Positions 25,658 to 35,236 of a stretch of 64,000 nucleotides of DNA are shown here, piece after piece. The position numbers and the translations under genes were made by a program. The notes beneath the pieces are model-generated. The model did not search any database. It worked only from the letters and a program-made list of their open reading frames with translations, and was not told the origin of the DNA. The DNA lies in NCBI GenBank assembly GCA_027621405.1, contig JAQCBT010000014.1, forward strand, positions 1-64,000. The letters are read 5' to 3'. How positions within the stretch are numbered: the first letter of the stretch is position 1; every line of letters starts with the position of its first letter. Source of the stretch: Pseudomonadota bacterium (GTDB lineage: Bacteria; Pseudomonadota; Gammaproteobacteria; Pseudomonadales; Pseudohongiellaceae).

Positions 25658-26953
25658 CTAGGGATCTTCCAGCCGGCGGCCCGGGCAGGACGAGCCATTG
25701 AGCGCCGTTACCCGCAGCAGGTTCACCTCAAGGGAGCCAAAGGCATCCATGTCGCTGCAGCGTACATGGGTAAAGCGCAGGTCCAGTTCGTCACCGCGAC
25801 CGATACCGGAATTCAGCAGCAGCGGGCGCACATCATACAGCGATCCGTTTCGGGCGAGGCTGAGTTCCCGCAGATTGACCAGGCCGGCGAGGGCGCTGAC
25901 GTCGCCGATCTGGTTGTTCTCCAACCGCAACACCTCGATGGCATGGAGGCGACGCAGGGGAGAAATATCCACGACCTGATTGTCGCTGAGATCCAGGTAC
26001 TGCAGGTCGAGCATGCCACTCAAGGGGCCGATGTTGCTTATGCGATTGCCGTTGAGGCTGAGTTGCTGCATACCACGCATAGTGCCAAGGGCCGAAATAT
26101 CCTCAATGCGATTGCCGTGGGCCCACAGCAGAACCATGTCGTTCATAGTTGCCAGGGGTGAGATGTCTGCGATCTGGTTATCGTAGATGCGCAGGTGTGT
26201 GAGTTTGGTCAGGCCAGCCAGGGGGCTGATATCCTCGATGCTGTTCAGGTGAATGCGAAGCAGGCGCATCTCGGTGAGCCCGGCCAGCGGGCTCAGGTCG
26301 GTAATACCATTGAAGACCACATTCGGGTCACGACCATCGTTGTAGTTCAGGTAGTGTTGCAGCTGGTAAGGGTAGAGCCCGTGCACCTGCAGTCTGCGCA
26401 GTTTACTCAGTCCTGCCAGTGGCGTGAGATCCGAGATGGGATTCTCGCTGACGATAAGTTCCTCAAGATTGGTCAACCCGCTTAGCGGTCCCAGATCGCT
26501 GAACCAGTTCGTGTGCAGGTTCAGGTTGCTCAGGTTTTTCAGGCTGCTCAATGGACCAATATCGGTGATGAGGCGATTGATCAGGTGTAGTGTTTTGAGT
26601 CCCGTGAGATTTTGAATGCCATCCAGTCTCGCGAAAGGCTTCTGCGGTGAGGGCCGCAAGGTGCCGCCGTAGACTACCCGTTCAATGCTGGCGCCGACGA
26701 TGAGCTCTTCCAGTGTTGCCGCTTGACCACAGCTCAAGCTGTCTTGTGGGCCGATTCCGATCGCTTCATGAACCACTTCTGCGAGATCGGGATCGGCGAA
26801 GCTGACGATGGCGTCCGCCGAAAAGTCGCGGCAATGGTCGGTGGGCGACAGTACCGTCTGTGCCAGGCTTACCGGATGCAGGGTCGCACCGAGTAGAGCG
26901 ACAAACAGTGTGGGCAGGCGAAAATTCATGAAAAGTTTCATGAGGAGTTTCAT
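25658..26953 (-). CDS. Secreted leucine-rich-repeat (SDS22/internalin-like) protein
   Basis: 431 residues, ATG 26953 with GAGGAAGGATC upstream. Signal peptide ends VSLAQ. A small N-terminal cap with two cysteines (DHCRDF, LSCGQ) is followed by about eleven 21-22-residue LRRs of the pattern L..L.L..N.I.DI.PLAGLT, for example LTHLRIYDNQIADISPLA. A short C-terminal cap has two more cysteines (RCSDMD, SSCPG). Such repeats make a curved protein-binding solenoid. Exported, probably periplasmic or surface-exposed. The GH43-like gene ends 43 bp upstream on the same strand, so the two may share a transcript. Partner unknown. Confidence 0.85.
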   Translation of the reverse strand: MKLLMKLFMNFRLPTLFVALLGATLHPVSLAQTVLSPTDHCRDFSADAIVSFADPDLAEVVHEAIGIGPQDSLSCGQAATLEELIVGASIERVVYGGTLRPSPQKPFARLDGIQNLTGLKTLHLINRLITDIGPLSSLKNLSNLNLHTNWFSDLGPLSGLTNLEELIVSENPISDLTPLAGLSKLRRLQVHGLYPYQLQHYLNYNDGRDPNVVFNGITDLSPLAGLTEMRLLRIHLNSIEDISPLAGLTKLTHLRIYDNQIADISPLATMNDMVLLWAHGNRIEDISALGTMRGMQQLSLNGNRISNIGPLSGMLDLQYLDLSDNQVVDISPLRRLHAIEVLRLENNQIGDVSALAGLVNLRELSLARNGSLYDVRPLLLNSGIGRGDELDLRFTHVRCSDMDAFGSLEVNLLRVTALNGSSCPGRRLEDP

Positions 26954-26996
26954 GAGTCGATCCTTCCTCTATTTATACGTTTCGGATCTGTTCCAC

Positions 26997-27992
26997 TCAA
27001 TCGGAAAACTGCAACTCGGCAATGGCGAGTCCGCTCTCTCCTGCAAAGGAGTACAGCAGGTAGGTCTTTCCGTCTTCCTGGTAGATAGCCGGATCCCGTA
27101 ACTGGTTCACCCGTTCATCGATGTGGCCACGGCGGGAGGGTTCCACGGGTAAACCGGCTCCCTCCCACTCCATTTCAGGACGCAGTATCTCTACCGGTTC
27201 CGATGCGGTCCATTGCTTCCAGTCGCCGTTCATGTCGATGGTGGAGAGGAAAATACGTTCCGGTGCATGGCCGGCCTGGGTGTAGAACACATACAGTTGA
27301 TTGTTACGAATCATCAGGGCGGAATGGCGCATATCGTCGCTAAATAATTGCGGTCCTTCCTCGAAATCTGTCAGGCCATCCTGAGAGCGATAGAGATAGC
27401 CCGGCATGGCCATGGCGAACCAGGCGTTGTCGTGTTTGATAACCCGGAAATAAGGGCGTCCCAGGTCTTCTTCCCGGCCCTCGAAGTGAATGCCGTCGCT
27501 GGAAACGGCATGGCGGGTGAATTGACGGCCCTCGCCCCGACCATGGAGATACATCACGATCTGTTGCAGGTCTTCACGTACATGCACATCGGGGGATGCG
27601 ATGTGGGCATACAGCGCCGCCGACTGTCCCGGCGCCAGTGAACAGGGAGGGCAGGTGGTGGGAAAGAAAGATTGTTCGAGGGTCAGGGTACCGGGAGTAT
27701 GCACAGTCCAGGGTCCGGTCACCGCATCGGCATAGGCCATGCGGATGTATTCGCCGCGATGATCGGCGAAATAGAGATAGTACTGGCCCAGGGGATTCTC
27801 CACCCATTCAGGCACCTTGATCAGGGAGGGTCCCTGAATATTGCCACCCATGCGAGTGTCCATCTGCAGCGTGATGATGGGTCCGCCTGCGAGTCGGTTG
27901 ACCGCCACAGCTGGAGTTTCTGCAGCGTGCAGACTGAGGTCGGGTAATACGAGTAAACAACAAAGAACCGGGAGTATTTTTAGTATTTTCAT
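26997..27992 (-). CDS. Secreted five-bladed beta-propeller protein (GH43/GH32-like)
   Basis: 331 residues from ATG 27992; upstream reading from a TTG is possible. The signal peptide ends LSLHAAETP. The body shows propeller-blade motifs: GPSLIKVPEWVENPLGQYYLYFADH, ADAVTGPWTVH, and IYQEDGKTYLLYSFAGE, typical of GH43/GH32 furanosidase folds or related lectin-like propellers. A catalytic Asp/Glu trio cannot be named with confidence, so enzymatic activity is uncertain. It precedes the LRR gene on the same strand and is divergent from the FAD oxidase gene. Confidence 0.65.
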   Translation of the reverse strand: MKILKILPVLCCLLVLPDLSLHAAETPAVAVNRLAGGPIITLQMDTRMGGNIQGPSLIKVPEWVENPLGQYYLYFADHRGEYIRMAYADAVTGPWTVHTPGTLTLEQSFFPTTCPPCSLAPGQSAALYAHIASPDVHVREDLQQIVMYLHGRGEGRQFTRHAVSSDGIHFEGREEDLGRPYFRVIKHDNAWFAMAMPGYLYRSQDGLTDFEEGPQLFSDDMRHSALMIRNNQLYVFYTQAGHAPERIFLSTIDMNGDWKQWTASEPVEILRPEMEWEGAGLPVEPSRRGHIDERVNQLRDPAIYQEDGKTYLLYSFAGESGLAIAELQFSD

Positions 27993-28158
27993 GGTGTTGT
28001 GTCGAATTTTCCGGGAATCGCTATTCTTGTTCAACCGGCATTGTAGAGGGACTGCCAGACCCTGTCTGCCCCCTCAACCCTGACCGAATTGCCAAACACC
28101 GATGATCAAACTACCCTGAGCCTGATTGGGCAACATATTCCGGGGGAGCGCATCGATC

Positions 28159-29499
28159 ATGGCGGACAGGAAAACGACTCACGAAGACAGGCCAGAACAA
28201 ACCAATACCGGTCGTCGCCGTGTCGTGGCGGGACTGGGCGCTGGCCTTGGAGCTGCCGCAGCCGCCGGCTTCATGCCGGGGCGATTGTCCGCCCAGGGCA
28301 ATGTCCGCGAAGCAGAAGTGCTCATCATCGGGGGTGGCATCGCCGGTGCATCCACTGCCTTCCACCTGGCGGAGCAGGGTGGCGACGTGCTGCTGCTTGA
28401 GCGTGGAGAGATCGCCTCGGAAGCGTCCGGGGTCAACATGGGTGGCCTCGGCGGCAGCGGCTGGGGCCACAATCCCAACCTGCTTTCCTATCTCACCGCA
28501 GGCAGCGTGGAAATCTTCAAACGCATGCAGATAGACCTCGGCTACGACATCGAGTTTCGCCTGTCGGGAACACTCACCGCGATTCACACCGCTGCACAAT
28601 ACGAGTATTGCCAGGACGAGGTGATCAGTCAGCGCTCCAAGGGTTACGAGGAGGAACTGTTATCGGCTCGTGAAGCCCTGGCACTGGAGCCGGAGGCAAA
28701 TGCTGCGCTGCCAGGGTATGTCTACCGGCCGCAAAGGGGGCAGGCGGATCCGGTCAAGACTACCCGCGCCTTCGCCCATGCTGCGGAAGTTGCCGGGGCA
28801 ACGATTCGCACCGGCGAAAACGTGATTGGCATTACCCCACAGAGCCAGGGCGGCTATGCCGTTCGCACCGAGTCCGGTGAGTTTCGCTGCCAGACCCTGG
28901 TACTGGCAACGGGGGCCTGGTGTGATCCTGTCGGAAACATGCTTGGGCTTAAAATACCAGTTGTTCCAGTAAGAGGCATGATGTGGGCCACCGCCAGCAT
29001 GCCGCCCAGTGTGTTTCAGACCATAGGCTCTGCCGAATCAAGTTATGCCTGGAGCAGCGACAACGGCAGCGACGATGTGACACCGCCTAACCTCACGCAC
29101 AAGAACGGACGTCGCACGATCCGGCATCTGTACGGACGCCAGCGCAAGAATGGCGAGATCATCTTCGGTGGCGATCGCGAGAGTCTCGCCTATGACAAGT
29201 CGATCAACCCGTCGGGTATCGAGGTGAATCGTGGTCACGCTGCCGAGGTGATTCCCCTGGTTGCCAGTTTGCCCATCGCCCGCACCTGGTCCGGCTTGAT
29301 GCCCTTCTCACTGGATGGTGCGCCGATCATCGGCAAGATACCGATTCGCGAGAACCTGTTTATCGTGAGTGGATTATCCTCTTCCGGCTTCGGGCGCGGT
29401 CCCATGGCGGGCAAGCTGACCGCCGACTTTATCCGTACCGGTCAGATGACTACTGTGTTGGAGGAATCCGACCCTGGACGCTGCGTGGTAGATGCCTGA
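28159..29499 (+). CDS. Exported FAD-dependent oxidoreductase (DAO family)
   Basis: 446 residues from ATG 28159, with GGGGGAG nine bases upstream. N-terminal GRRRVVAGLGAGLGA resembles a Tat signal, so the flavoprotein is probably exported folded. Then VLIIGGGIAGASTAFHLAEQ (GxGxxG), LLLERGEIASEASG, and a C-terminal FIVSGLSSSGFGRGPMAGKL close to the FAD-binding end of glycine-oxidase/DAO enzymes. The substrate is likely an amine or amino acid; not resolvable. Divergent from the beta-propeller gene; convergent with the SDR gene (9 bp between stops). Confidence 0.85.
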   Translation: MADRKTTHEDRPEQTNTGRRRVVAGLGAGLGAAAAAGFMPGRLSAQGNVREAEVLIIGGGIAGASTAFHLAEQGGDVLLLERGEIASEASGVNMGGLGGSGWGHNPNLLSYLTAGSVEIFKRMQIDLGYDIEFRLSGTLTAIHTAAQYEYCQDEVISQRSKGYEEELLSAREALALEPEANAALPGYVYRPQRGQADPVKTTRAFAHAAEVAGATIRTGENVIGITPQSQGGYAVRTESGEFRCQTLVLATGAWCDPVGNMLGLKIPVVPVRGMMWATASMPPSVFQTIGSAESSYAWSSDNGSDDVTPPNLTHKNGRRTIRHLYGRQRKNGEIIFGGDRESLAYDKSINPSGIEVNRGHAAEVIPLVASLPIARTWSGLMPFSLDGAPIIGKIPIRENLFIVSGLSSSGFGRGPMAGKLTADFIRTGQMTTVLEESDPGRCVVDA

Positions 29500-29508
29500 T
29501 TGATCTGG

Positions 29509-30429
29509 CTAGTTAGTCTGGAAGGAAATACCCAGCTTGTCTTCTGACAGGGCCCAGAGCCTTTCACAGAGAGCCTTGTCGAACGCCTTGTCCGGCAGGG
29601 GGACGAGACCCGGCGGTCCGCCGCGTTCTTCCTTGCCGGTAGGGCCAATGAAGTCGCCGGCATTCACATCGGGATGCAGTGCGCCATAGAGAGTGGGTTC
29701 TGCACCCTTCGATGGTTTCGACATACCCATGATGGGCGCGACGATGGGTGCCAGCAGGCTCATGGGAAAGGGCACATAGCGACCGAGGTCGGTGTGGGAT
29801 ATCCCCGGATGCACGACCACGGCCTTGATTTTCCTGCCGGCTTGCTCCAGCCGATCCTTCAGTTCCATGGTAAACAGGATGTTGGCGAATTTGCTCTGGC
29901 TGTAGGCCACCATGCCAGTCAGGCCGAACAGCTTGAAGCCTTCTTCATAATTGCCCTCGAAGTTGAGGTTGTCGAAGTAGATGTCTGCCCATTCCCGCTT
30001 GCCCGCCAGGCTCGACACATTGATGATGCGCGTCTCGACCTCCTGATCCAGCTTGTCGATGAGTAAGGATGTCAGGTAGAAATGCCCGATGTGATTGGCG
30101 TCGAACTGCAGTTCCAATCCGTTCGCGGTGATGGTGTAGGGCGGTCCCATCACGCCGGCGTTATTCACCAGCAAGTTCAGGTAGCGATAACGATTGCCGA
30201 ATGCTTCGGCAAAATCCCTGATGCTCTGGCGATCGACCAGATCCAGCGGAATGAAGTCCAGTTTCGCCCCGGGGTTCCTGGCCTTGATCTTGTCCATGGC
30301 TGCCTTCGCTTTCGCCTCACTACGGCAGGCCAGCACCACGGTGAAGCCTTCACCCGCAAGGCCCCGAGCAGTCTCGAAACCAAGCCCGGTATTGGCGCCT
30401 GTCACTACCGCGATTGCATTCTGGTCCAT
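29509..30429 (-). CDS. Short-chain dehydrogenase/reductase (retinol dehydrogenase-like)
   Basis: 306 residues from ATG 30429. Motifs: TGANTGLG (TGxxxGxG) near the N terminus, VNNAGVM, VSSLAG with catalytic Ser, and YSQSK with catalytic Tyr and Lys. The closeness to retinol dehydrogenase/WW-domain oxidoreductase-type SDRs is seen in LACRSEAKAKAAMDKI and PGISHTDLGRYV. NAD(P)H-dependent carbonyl reduction or alcohol oxidation of a lipid-like substrate is expected. Downstream of the beta-lactamase-like gene on the same strand, but a terminator separates them. Confidence 0.9.
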   Translation of the reverse strand: MDQNAIAVVTGANTGLGFETARGLAGEGFTVVLACRSEAKAKAAMDKIKARNPGAKLDFIPLDLVDRQSIRDFAEAFGNRYRYLNLLVNNAGVMGPPYTITANGLELQFDANHIGHFYLTSLLIDKLDQEVETRIINVSSLAGKREWADIYFDNLNFEGNYEEGFKLFGLTGMVAYSQSKFANILFTMELKDRLEQAGRKIKAVVVHPGISHTDLGRYVPFPMSLLAPIVAPIMGMSKPSKGAEPTLYGALHPDVNAGDFIGPTGKEERGGPPGLVPLPDKAFDKALCERLWALSEDKLGISFQTN

Positions 30430-30447
30430 GGCATTAGTCCTGATTGG

Positions 30448-30480
30448 AAAAAGGGTTGGAGAAACTGATCTCTCCAACCC
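30448..30480 (-). terminator. Rho-independent terminator of the beta-lactamase-like gene
   Basis: On the minus strand a 10 bp perfect stem (GGGTTGGAGA and TCTCCAACCC, 8-base loop) is followed by CTTTTTCC. It lies 30 bp behind the stop at 30511 and ahead of the SDR start at 30429, so it separates the two transcription units. Confidence 0.8.
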
Positions 30481-30510
30481 TTCAGGTTTCAAAAATCTGT
30501 GTAGCTTTCC

Positions 30511-31836
30511 TTATTGCAGGCTCTCGTTAATAAGATCCCGCGCCGTCTCATTGTAGTTTGATGCACCGGGACGGCGTGGCCCCTGGGCCTGAATCATGCT
30601 GAGCCAGAACATGTTGTTTACCGGGTCCACCCAGAACGTCGTGCCCGCGGCGCCGGCCCAGTTGTAGACCCCTGGCGCTGCCGGCGAGCCGCTGGCAGCC
30701 GGGTCATAAGTGACGGCGAAATCCACACCGAAGCCCACCCCGGGATTGCCCACGCCGCCGAGCGCGCGGCTCATGTCTTCCTCGCCGGTCAGGCTGTCGG
30801 TGCGCATGATTCGTATCGATTCCGGGGTGAGTATGCGCGCGCCTTCCAGTTCACCCTCATTGACCAGCATCTGGGCAAAGCGGGCATAGTCATGGGTGGA
30901 AGACACCAGACCGCCACCGCCGGACTCCAGCCGGGTCGGGTCTAGATAGCTTGGGCGGTCGGTGCGATGCGGCTGTTGTGCCAGTCGTTGCCGCTCCCGA
31001 TCCCAGTAGTGTACTTCCGCGAAGCGCTCTCGATCCTCTGCGGCAACGTAGAAACGGGTGTCCATCATGTCCAGTGGCTCGAATATCTGGGTGCGCAGGT
31101 ATTCGCCGAACGGCATGCCGGAAATCTTCTGCACGATATAACCCTGTATATCCACCGCGATAGAGTAGTACCAATACCCGCCGGGCTGGCTCATAAGAGG
31201 GATACCTGCTACTTTTTCAACGAGTTCTTCGAGATTGCTGGATGCCAGTACACCCTGGTCGCGGAATGCCGTGTTCACCGGGTCGCTGCCGCTGAGGCCG
31301 TAGCCAAACCCTGCCGTGTGGTTCAGCAGTTCGCGCATAGTGGGCTGACGGTCAAGGGCTTCCAGTTCAACGCTGCCATCATCGTCGTAGTCCACCATCA
31401 CCTGCAGATTGGAAAATTCTGGAATGAATTTGCTGATAGGGTCATCGAATTCCCAGTGCCCCTCTTCCCAGAGCTTCATCAGGGCGACCCCGGTGACGGG
31501 CTTGGTCATGGAATAAATGCGGAACAGGGAATCCTGGGTCATCTCGGCCTGATCTTCGAGGCGCGCAATGCCCGCATGCTTGAAGGTGGCTACCTTGCCG
31601 TCTTTGGCCAATAGCCACACCATGCCAGCCACATCCTGGTTTGCCACGGCTTGCTGCATGGCGGCGTCCAGCTGGTCGATACCGGCCTGGCTGAATCCGG
31701 CGGCGCTGGCGCCATCTTCCTGTTGTGGCCAGGAATCCGCAGCGATAACGCTGGCGCTAAACAGGCACGCCAGCAGGAAGGAGATGGTGCTCAATAGTGA
31801 GGCCGATGGCTGGGCTTTCGGGACAGTAGGGATCAT
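30511..31836 (-). CDS. Exported serine hydrolase of the class C beta-lactamase-like family
   Basis: 441 residues from ATG 31836, with CAGGAATT upstream; the frame is open to 32004. Signal peptide ends FSASVIAADS. Active-site SxxK is SMTK (about Ser109-Lys112) in FRIYSMTKPVTG, with a second motif in WYYSIAVDIQGYIV. Residues 320 onward carry GGGGLVSSTHDYARFAQML and NWAGAAGTTFWVD, the box with the glycine-rich region. Family members are esterases or peptidases; no direct evidence for antibiotic resistance. Divergent from the DUF4953 metalloprotease gene. Similar in fold to 3209-4327 but clearly separate in sequence. Confidence 0.85.
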   Translation of the reverse strand: MIPTVPKAQPSASLLSTISFLLACLFSASVIAADSWPQQEDGASAAGFSQAGIDQLDAAMQQAVANQDVAGMVWLLAKDGKVATFKHAGIARLEDQAEMTQDSLFRIYSMTKPVTGVALMKLWEEGHWEFDDPISKFIPEFSNLQVMVDYDDDGSVELEALDRQPTMRELLNHTAGFGYGLSGSDPVNTAFRDQGVLASSNLEELVEKVAGIPLMSQPGGYWYYSIAVDIQGYIVQKISGMPFGEYLRTQIFEPLDMMDTRFYVAAEDRERFAEVHYWDRERQRLAQQPHRTDRPSYLDPTRLESGGGGLVSSTHDYARFAQMLVNEGELEGARILTPESIRIMRTDSLTGEEDMSRALGGVGNPGVGFGVDFAVTYDPAASGSPAAPGVYNWAGAAGTTFWVDPVNNMFWLSMIQAQGPRRPGASNYNETARDLINESLQ

Positions 31837-32030
31837 GATGACAATTCCTGATGTGTTGATCTTGTTTGATATTTTTCTTGTTCGATGGGAAAAACACCAT
31901 ATCTCAGCTTTGCGATAGCAGTCTACACCAAAATAGTTGATCAGAAGTTCCCTCGCGGTTGTCACTGGATAGTTAGCGTAGGAGAATCCCGGAAGGGAGA
32001 CCAATCACCATCGAGATCAAGGGGTAAGCC

Positions 32031-34481
32031 ATGCAGGCTGTGAAAGATTCAAGCAGAGTGAGACCGGGAACGAATAGAGCAGGCAGCGTGATCGTTGCCT
32101 GCCTGGCACTGTTATTGTGCATACCAGCAACGGCGCAGGAACTGCCGGCAATCGCGGAAACCATCGCCGACACTACCCAGATGGAAGGTTATTTCAACCT
32201 GTACTGGGATGACAACTCCGGCAAGCTCTACTGGGAGATCGACAAGCTCGACACCGAATTCCTCTACCAGGTCTCCATGGGTTCCGGGCTTGGCTCCAAT
32301 CCAGTCGGTATCGACCGGGGTCAGCTAAGAGGCACTTACGTGTTGTCGGCACAGCGTATCGGTCCGAGAGTGTTGCTGGTGGAGCCCAACTACCGTTATC
32401 GCGCTAGCAGTGACAACGAGCTGGAACGGCAGGCTGTGGAAGATGCTTTCGCGCCCTCGGTACTCTGGGGATTCAACATCGTAGCAGTGGAGGGAAGCAG
32501 TGTGTTAATCGATGCCACGGATTTCTTCCTCAGGGATGCCCGCGATGTTATCGGTACCCTGGCTGGCAGCAATCAGGGCAACTTCACCCTCGATAAATCC
32601 CGCAGTGCCCTGTACCTGGAAAACACAAGGTCTTTTCCCGAGAACGTCGAGGTCGAGGCCATGCTCACCTTCACCAGCAACAACCCGGGTAATCTGGTCA
32701 ATGGTGTGGCCGCCTCTGGCAATGCGGTAACCCTGCGCCAACATCATTCCATCGTGAAGCTTCCCGATGACAACTACAGGCCGCGTCTCGCCGATCCGCG
32801 CATCGGCACTATCGGTCCCACGATCCAGGATTATGGCACCGATATCGACCAGGGTATGTCCATACACCTCGTCGGGCGTCATCGACTGGAGAAGAGAAAC
32901 CCGGATGCAGCGCGTTCGGAGGCGTTAGAACCAATCATCTATTACGTGGATTCCGGTACGCCGGAACCCATCAAGAGTGCCTTGATAGAAGGGGCGTCCT
33001 GGTGGAACCAGGCCTTTGAGGCGGCCGGTTTCATCGATGCCTTTCAGGTACGCGAATTACCGGCCGGCGCCGATCCACAGGACGTGCGTTACAACATGAT
33101 CCACTGGACCCACAGGCGCACCCGTGGCTATTCCTATGGAGGCTCAGTCATGGATCCACGCACCGGCGAAATCATCAAGGGTAATGTAAACCTGGGCAGC
33201 CTGCGCTTGCGTCAGGACTACCTGCATGGGCAGGGTCTGTTGCCAGCCTTCGATTACCTCTCGGAAGTGACCCTGGGCTCGAGCGCGTCGATCAATATGG
33301 CTCTGGATCGGGTGCGGCAGTTGTCTGCCCACGAAGTGGGCCACACCATAGGGTTCCCACACAACTACCTGGCCAGTGCCTATGGTCGCGAGAGCGTCAT
33401 GGACTATCCCGCACCGCTGGTGGAGATAACTGAAGACGGTGAGCTGGATCTCTCCAATGCCTACCTGCAACGCATTGGCGAATACGACAAGCTGGCAGTG
33501 CGCTATGCCTATGAGCAGTTTCCCGAAGGTGCGAACGAAGCCGAGGAGCTGGCGCGCATTGTTCAGGAGAGTCTCGATAGCGGCCTGATATTCATGGCCC
33601 ATAACAACAATAGTTTTGTTGGCGCAGGCCATCAGTTCGCCAGCGTGTGGGATAACGGCTCCAATCTCGTCGATCATCTCAAGCATGAGATTGAGGTGCG
33701 CCGTATCGGCCTGGAAACGTTCGGCGAAGCCGTGATTCGCAATGGCGAGCCGCTGTCCGACCTCGAGAGTGTCTTGCTTCCTTTATATATGCATCACCGT
33801 TTTCAACTGAACTCGGCGGCGCAGAGCATCGGTGGTGCTGATTACCGCTATGCGCTGCGCGGCGATGGACAGGTACCGTTTACGATCATCGATGGTGAGG
33901 AGCAGAGGGACGCACTGGAAACTGTGTTGTCCACCTTGACTGTGGATTTCCTGACACTACCGGAAAGCATTCTGCAGAATCTGCCGCCGGCCGCGTATCG
34001 CCATACACAGCATGAACCGTTCCCCGGTCGTACCGGGCTATTGTTTGACCCGCTCGGTGCGGCGGAGGGCTCAGCGAGCCTGACGGTACAACAACTTTTG
34101 CATCCGGCCCGCATGGCGCGGCTTGTCGCTTATGGCGCCATGGGTGACTACCCTGACCTGGAAGAAGTGATCGATCGCCTGTTGGAGGTAAGCTGGGAGG
34201 CAGATTCGCCAGATACCGAGTACGGCACCCAATTGCTCAGGGTAATTCAGCGAGTCACCGTGGACGAGATGATGCGACAAGCGGTGAGCGAAGACAGTTC
34301 CGGTGAAGTGCGCGCCGTACTAAGTGATCGTCTGGGCGATCTGGCATCACGCCTCGAGGGACAGCGCAATGCCAGTGCCCATGAGACAACAGTTGCGGCA
34401 GACATCCGGCGCTGGCAACAGAACCCGGCAGACTTTACGCCGACTCCTGCCTTGCGGCTGCCGCCTGGAGATCCAATCTAG
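32031..34481 (+). CDS. Zinc-dependent metalloprotease of the DUF4953/DUF5117 group (metzincin-type)
   Basis: 816 residues, ATG 32031 with GGGG nearby. Signal peptide ends CIPATAQ. The zinc motif HEVGHTIGFPH is at residues 434-444 (HExxHxxGxxH), with SVMDYP about 15 residues later as the Met-turn. The N-terminal half has LYWEIDKLDTEFLYQVSMGSGLGSN and RGTYVLSAQRIGPRVLL of DUF5117; the C-terminal half matches DUF4953. These exported proteins are found in Bacteroidetes and Gammaproteobacteria; targets unknown. Contrast the dead metzincin at 8446-9013. Confidence 0.85.
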   Translation: MQAVKDSSRVRPGTNRAGSVIVACLALLLCIPATAQELPAIAETIADTTQMEGYFNLYWDDNSGKLYWEIDKLDTEFLYQVSMGSGLGSNPVGIDRGQLRGTYVLSAQRIGPRVLLVEPNYRYRASSDNELERQAVEDAFAPSVLWGFNIVAVEGSSVLIDATDFFLRDARDVIGTLAGSNQGNFTLDKSRSALYLENTRSFPENVEVEAMLTFTSNNPGNLVNGVAASGNAVTLRQHHSIVKLPDDNYRPRLADPRIGTIGPTIQDYGTDIDQGMSIHLVGRHRLEKRNPDAARSEALEPIIYYVDSGTPEPIKSALIEGASWWNQAFEAAGFIDAFQVRELPAGADPQDVRYNMIHWTHRRTRGYSYGGSVMDPRTGEIIKGNVNLGSLRLRQDYLHGQGLLPAFDYLSEVTLGSSASINMALDRVRQLSAHEVGHTIGFPHNYLASAYGRESVMDYPAPLVEITEDGELDLSNAYLQRIGEYDKLAVRYAYEQFPEGANEAEELARIVQESLDSGLIFMAHNNNSFVGAGHQFASVWDNGSNLVDHLKHEIEVRRIGLETFGEAVIRNGEPLSDLESVLLPLYMHHRFQLNSAAQSIGGADYRYALRGDGQVPFTIIDGEEQRDALETVLSTLTVDFLTLPESILQNLPPAAYRHTQHEPFPGRTGLLFDPLGAAEGSASLTVQQLLHPARMARLVAYGAMGDYPDLEEVIDRLLEVSWEADSPDTEYGTQLLRVIQRVTVDEMMRQAVSEDSSGEVRAVLSDRLGDLASRLEGQRNASAHETTVAADIRRWQQNPADFTPTPALRLPPGDPI

Positions 34482-34539
34482 GCAAGAGTCGGGCTGTTGA
34501 TGCTGAGTCTCGATTTGCCATCGTCATTGGACGGCGGTC

Positions 34540-35193
34540 TTAGCTAAATCCACGTCGAAATCGATGGATCTTGCCTCTGTAGGAGTCGCCGTTGGTGAAG
34601 GGTGCGATGTGCTCGAGCTGTTCATGCTGAAATTCCAGCTCAGCCATTCGGCGCGAGAGTTCCGGCATATAACCACGCCCGGCTTCAACCAGCACGAATT
34701 CGCATCTGGGCTTTGCATGCTGCTCAATAAAATTCACGAGGATTTCGGTGTGATCCGGCTCAAAAATGACATCGCTGCCGATGATCACGTCAAATAGACC
34801 GAAACCAGGGTCCTGGGTGTCTCGCCAGTCAGAACGCAGGAACGGAATGCGTGGGTCGCCGTTGAGATCAGTGTTGTAATCCAGGTGCTGTTGCGCGCTT
34901 GGGTGAAAGTCTGTTGCGGAGATGTTGGCGTGCCGCCTGTTAAGAACCAGACTCGCCAGGCCTACGCCACACCCGACTTCGAGAATGCGTCGGCTGTCGA
35001 TGTCGTAGACGGCCATCAACTGCGCCAGAACCTCACCCGCTTGCCAGACTACGCCAAACATCGGCCAGCTCGCGGGTGAGACTCCCATTGATTCGGCAAC
35101 ATTATTGACATCTTCAAACTGTTGCCGATCACGCAAGGTGCGGAAGTGAATATCAAATTCGCCGATTTCACGAGTCTGAAATCGGTAACGCAA
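34540..35193 (-). CDS. METTL-like class I methyltransferase
   Basis: About 217 residues from TTG 35193, which has a GAGA site; the frame continues to 35310 within the neighbouring rhlE end. Motif I ILEVGCGVGLASLV, a DFHPSAQQHL motif II and DVIIGSDVIFEPDHTEILVNFIEQH give a Methyltransf_16/METTL21-like lysine methyltransferase pattern. Substrate unknown, possibly a protein. It lies directly downstream of rhlE on the same strand, perhaps translationally coupled if the longer start is used. Confidence 0.72.
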   Translation of the reverse strand: MRYRFQTREIGEFDIHFRTLRDRQQFEDVNNVAESMGVSPASWPMFGVVWQAGEVLAQLMAVYDIDSRRILEVGCGVGLASLVLNRRHANISATDFHPSAQQHLDYNTDLNGDPRIPFLRSDWRDTQDPGFGLFDVIIGSDVIFEPDHTEILVNFIEQHAKPRCEFVLVEAGRGYMPELSRRMAELEFQHEQLEHIAPFTNGDSYRGKIHRFRRGFS

Positions 35194-35236
35194 CGATGAT
35201 TCTCGATGCGGGGTTTTTGGAGGCTTGCCGCCTGCG

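Noticed and set aside
3209-31836. Antibiotic resistance from two class C beta-lactamase-like genes
   Set aside because: The family is broad (esterases, peptidases). The motifs show the fold only, and no AmpR-type regulator is near.
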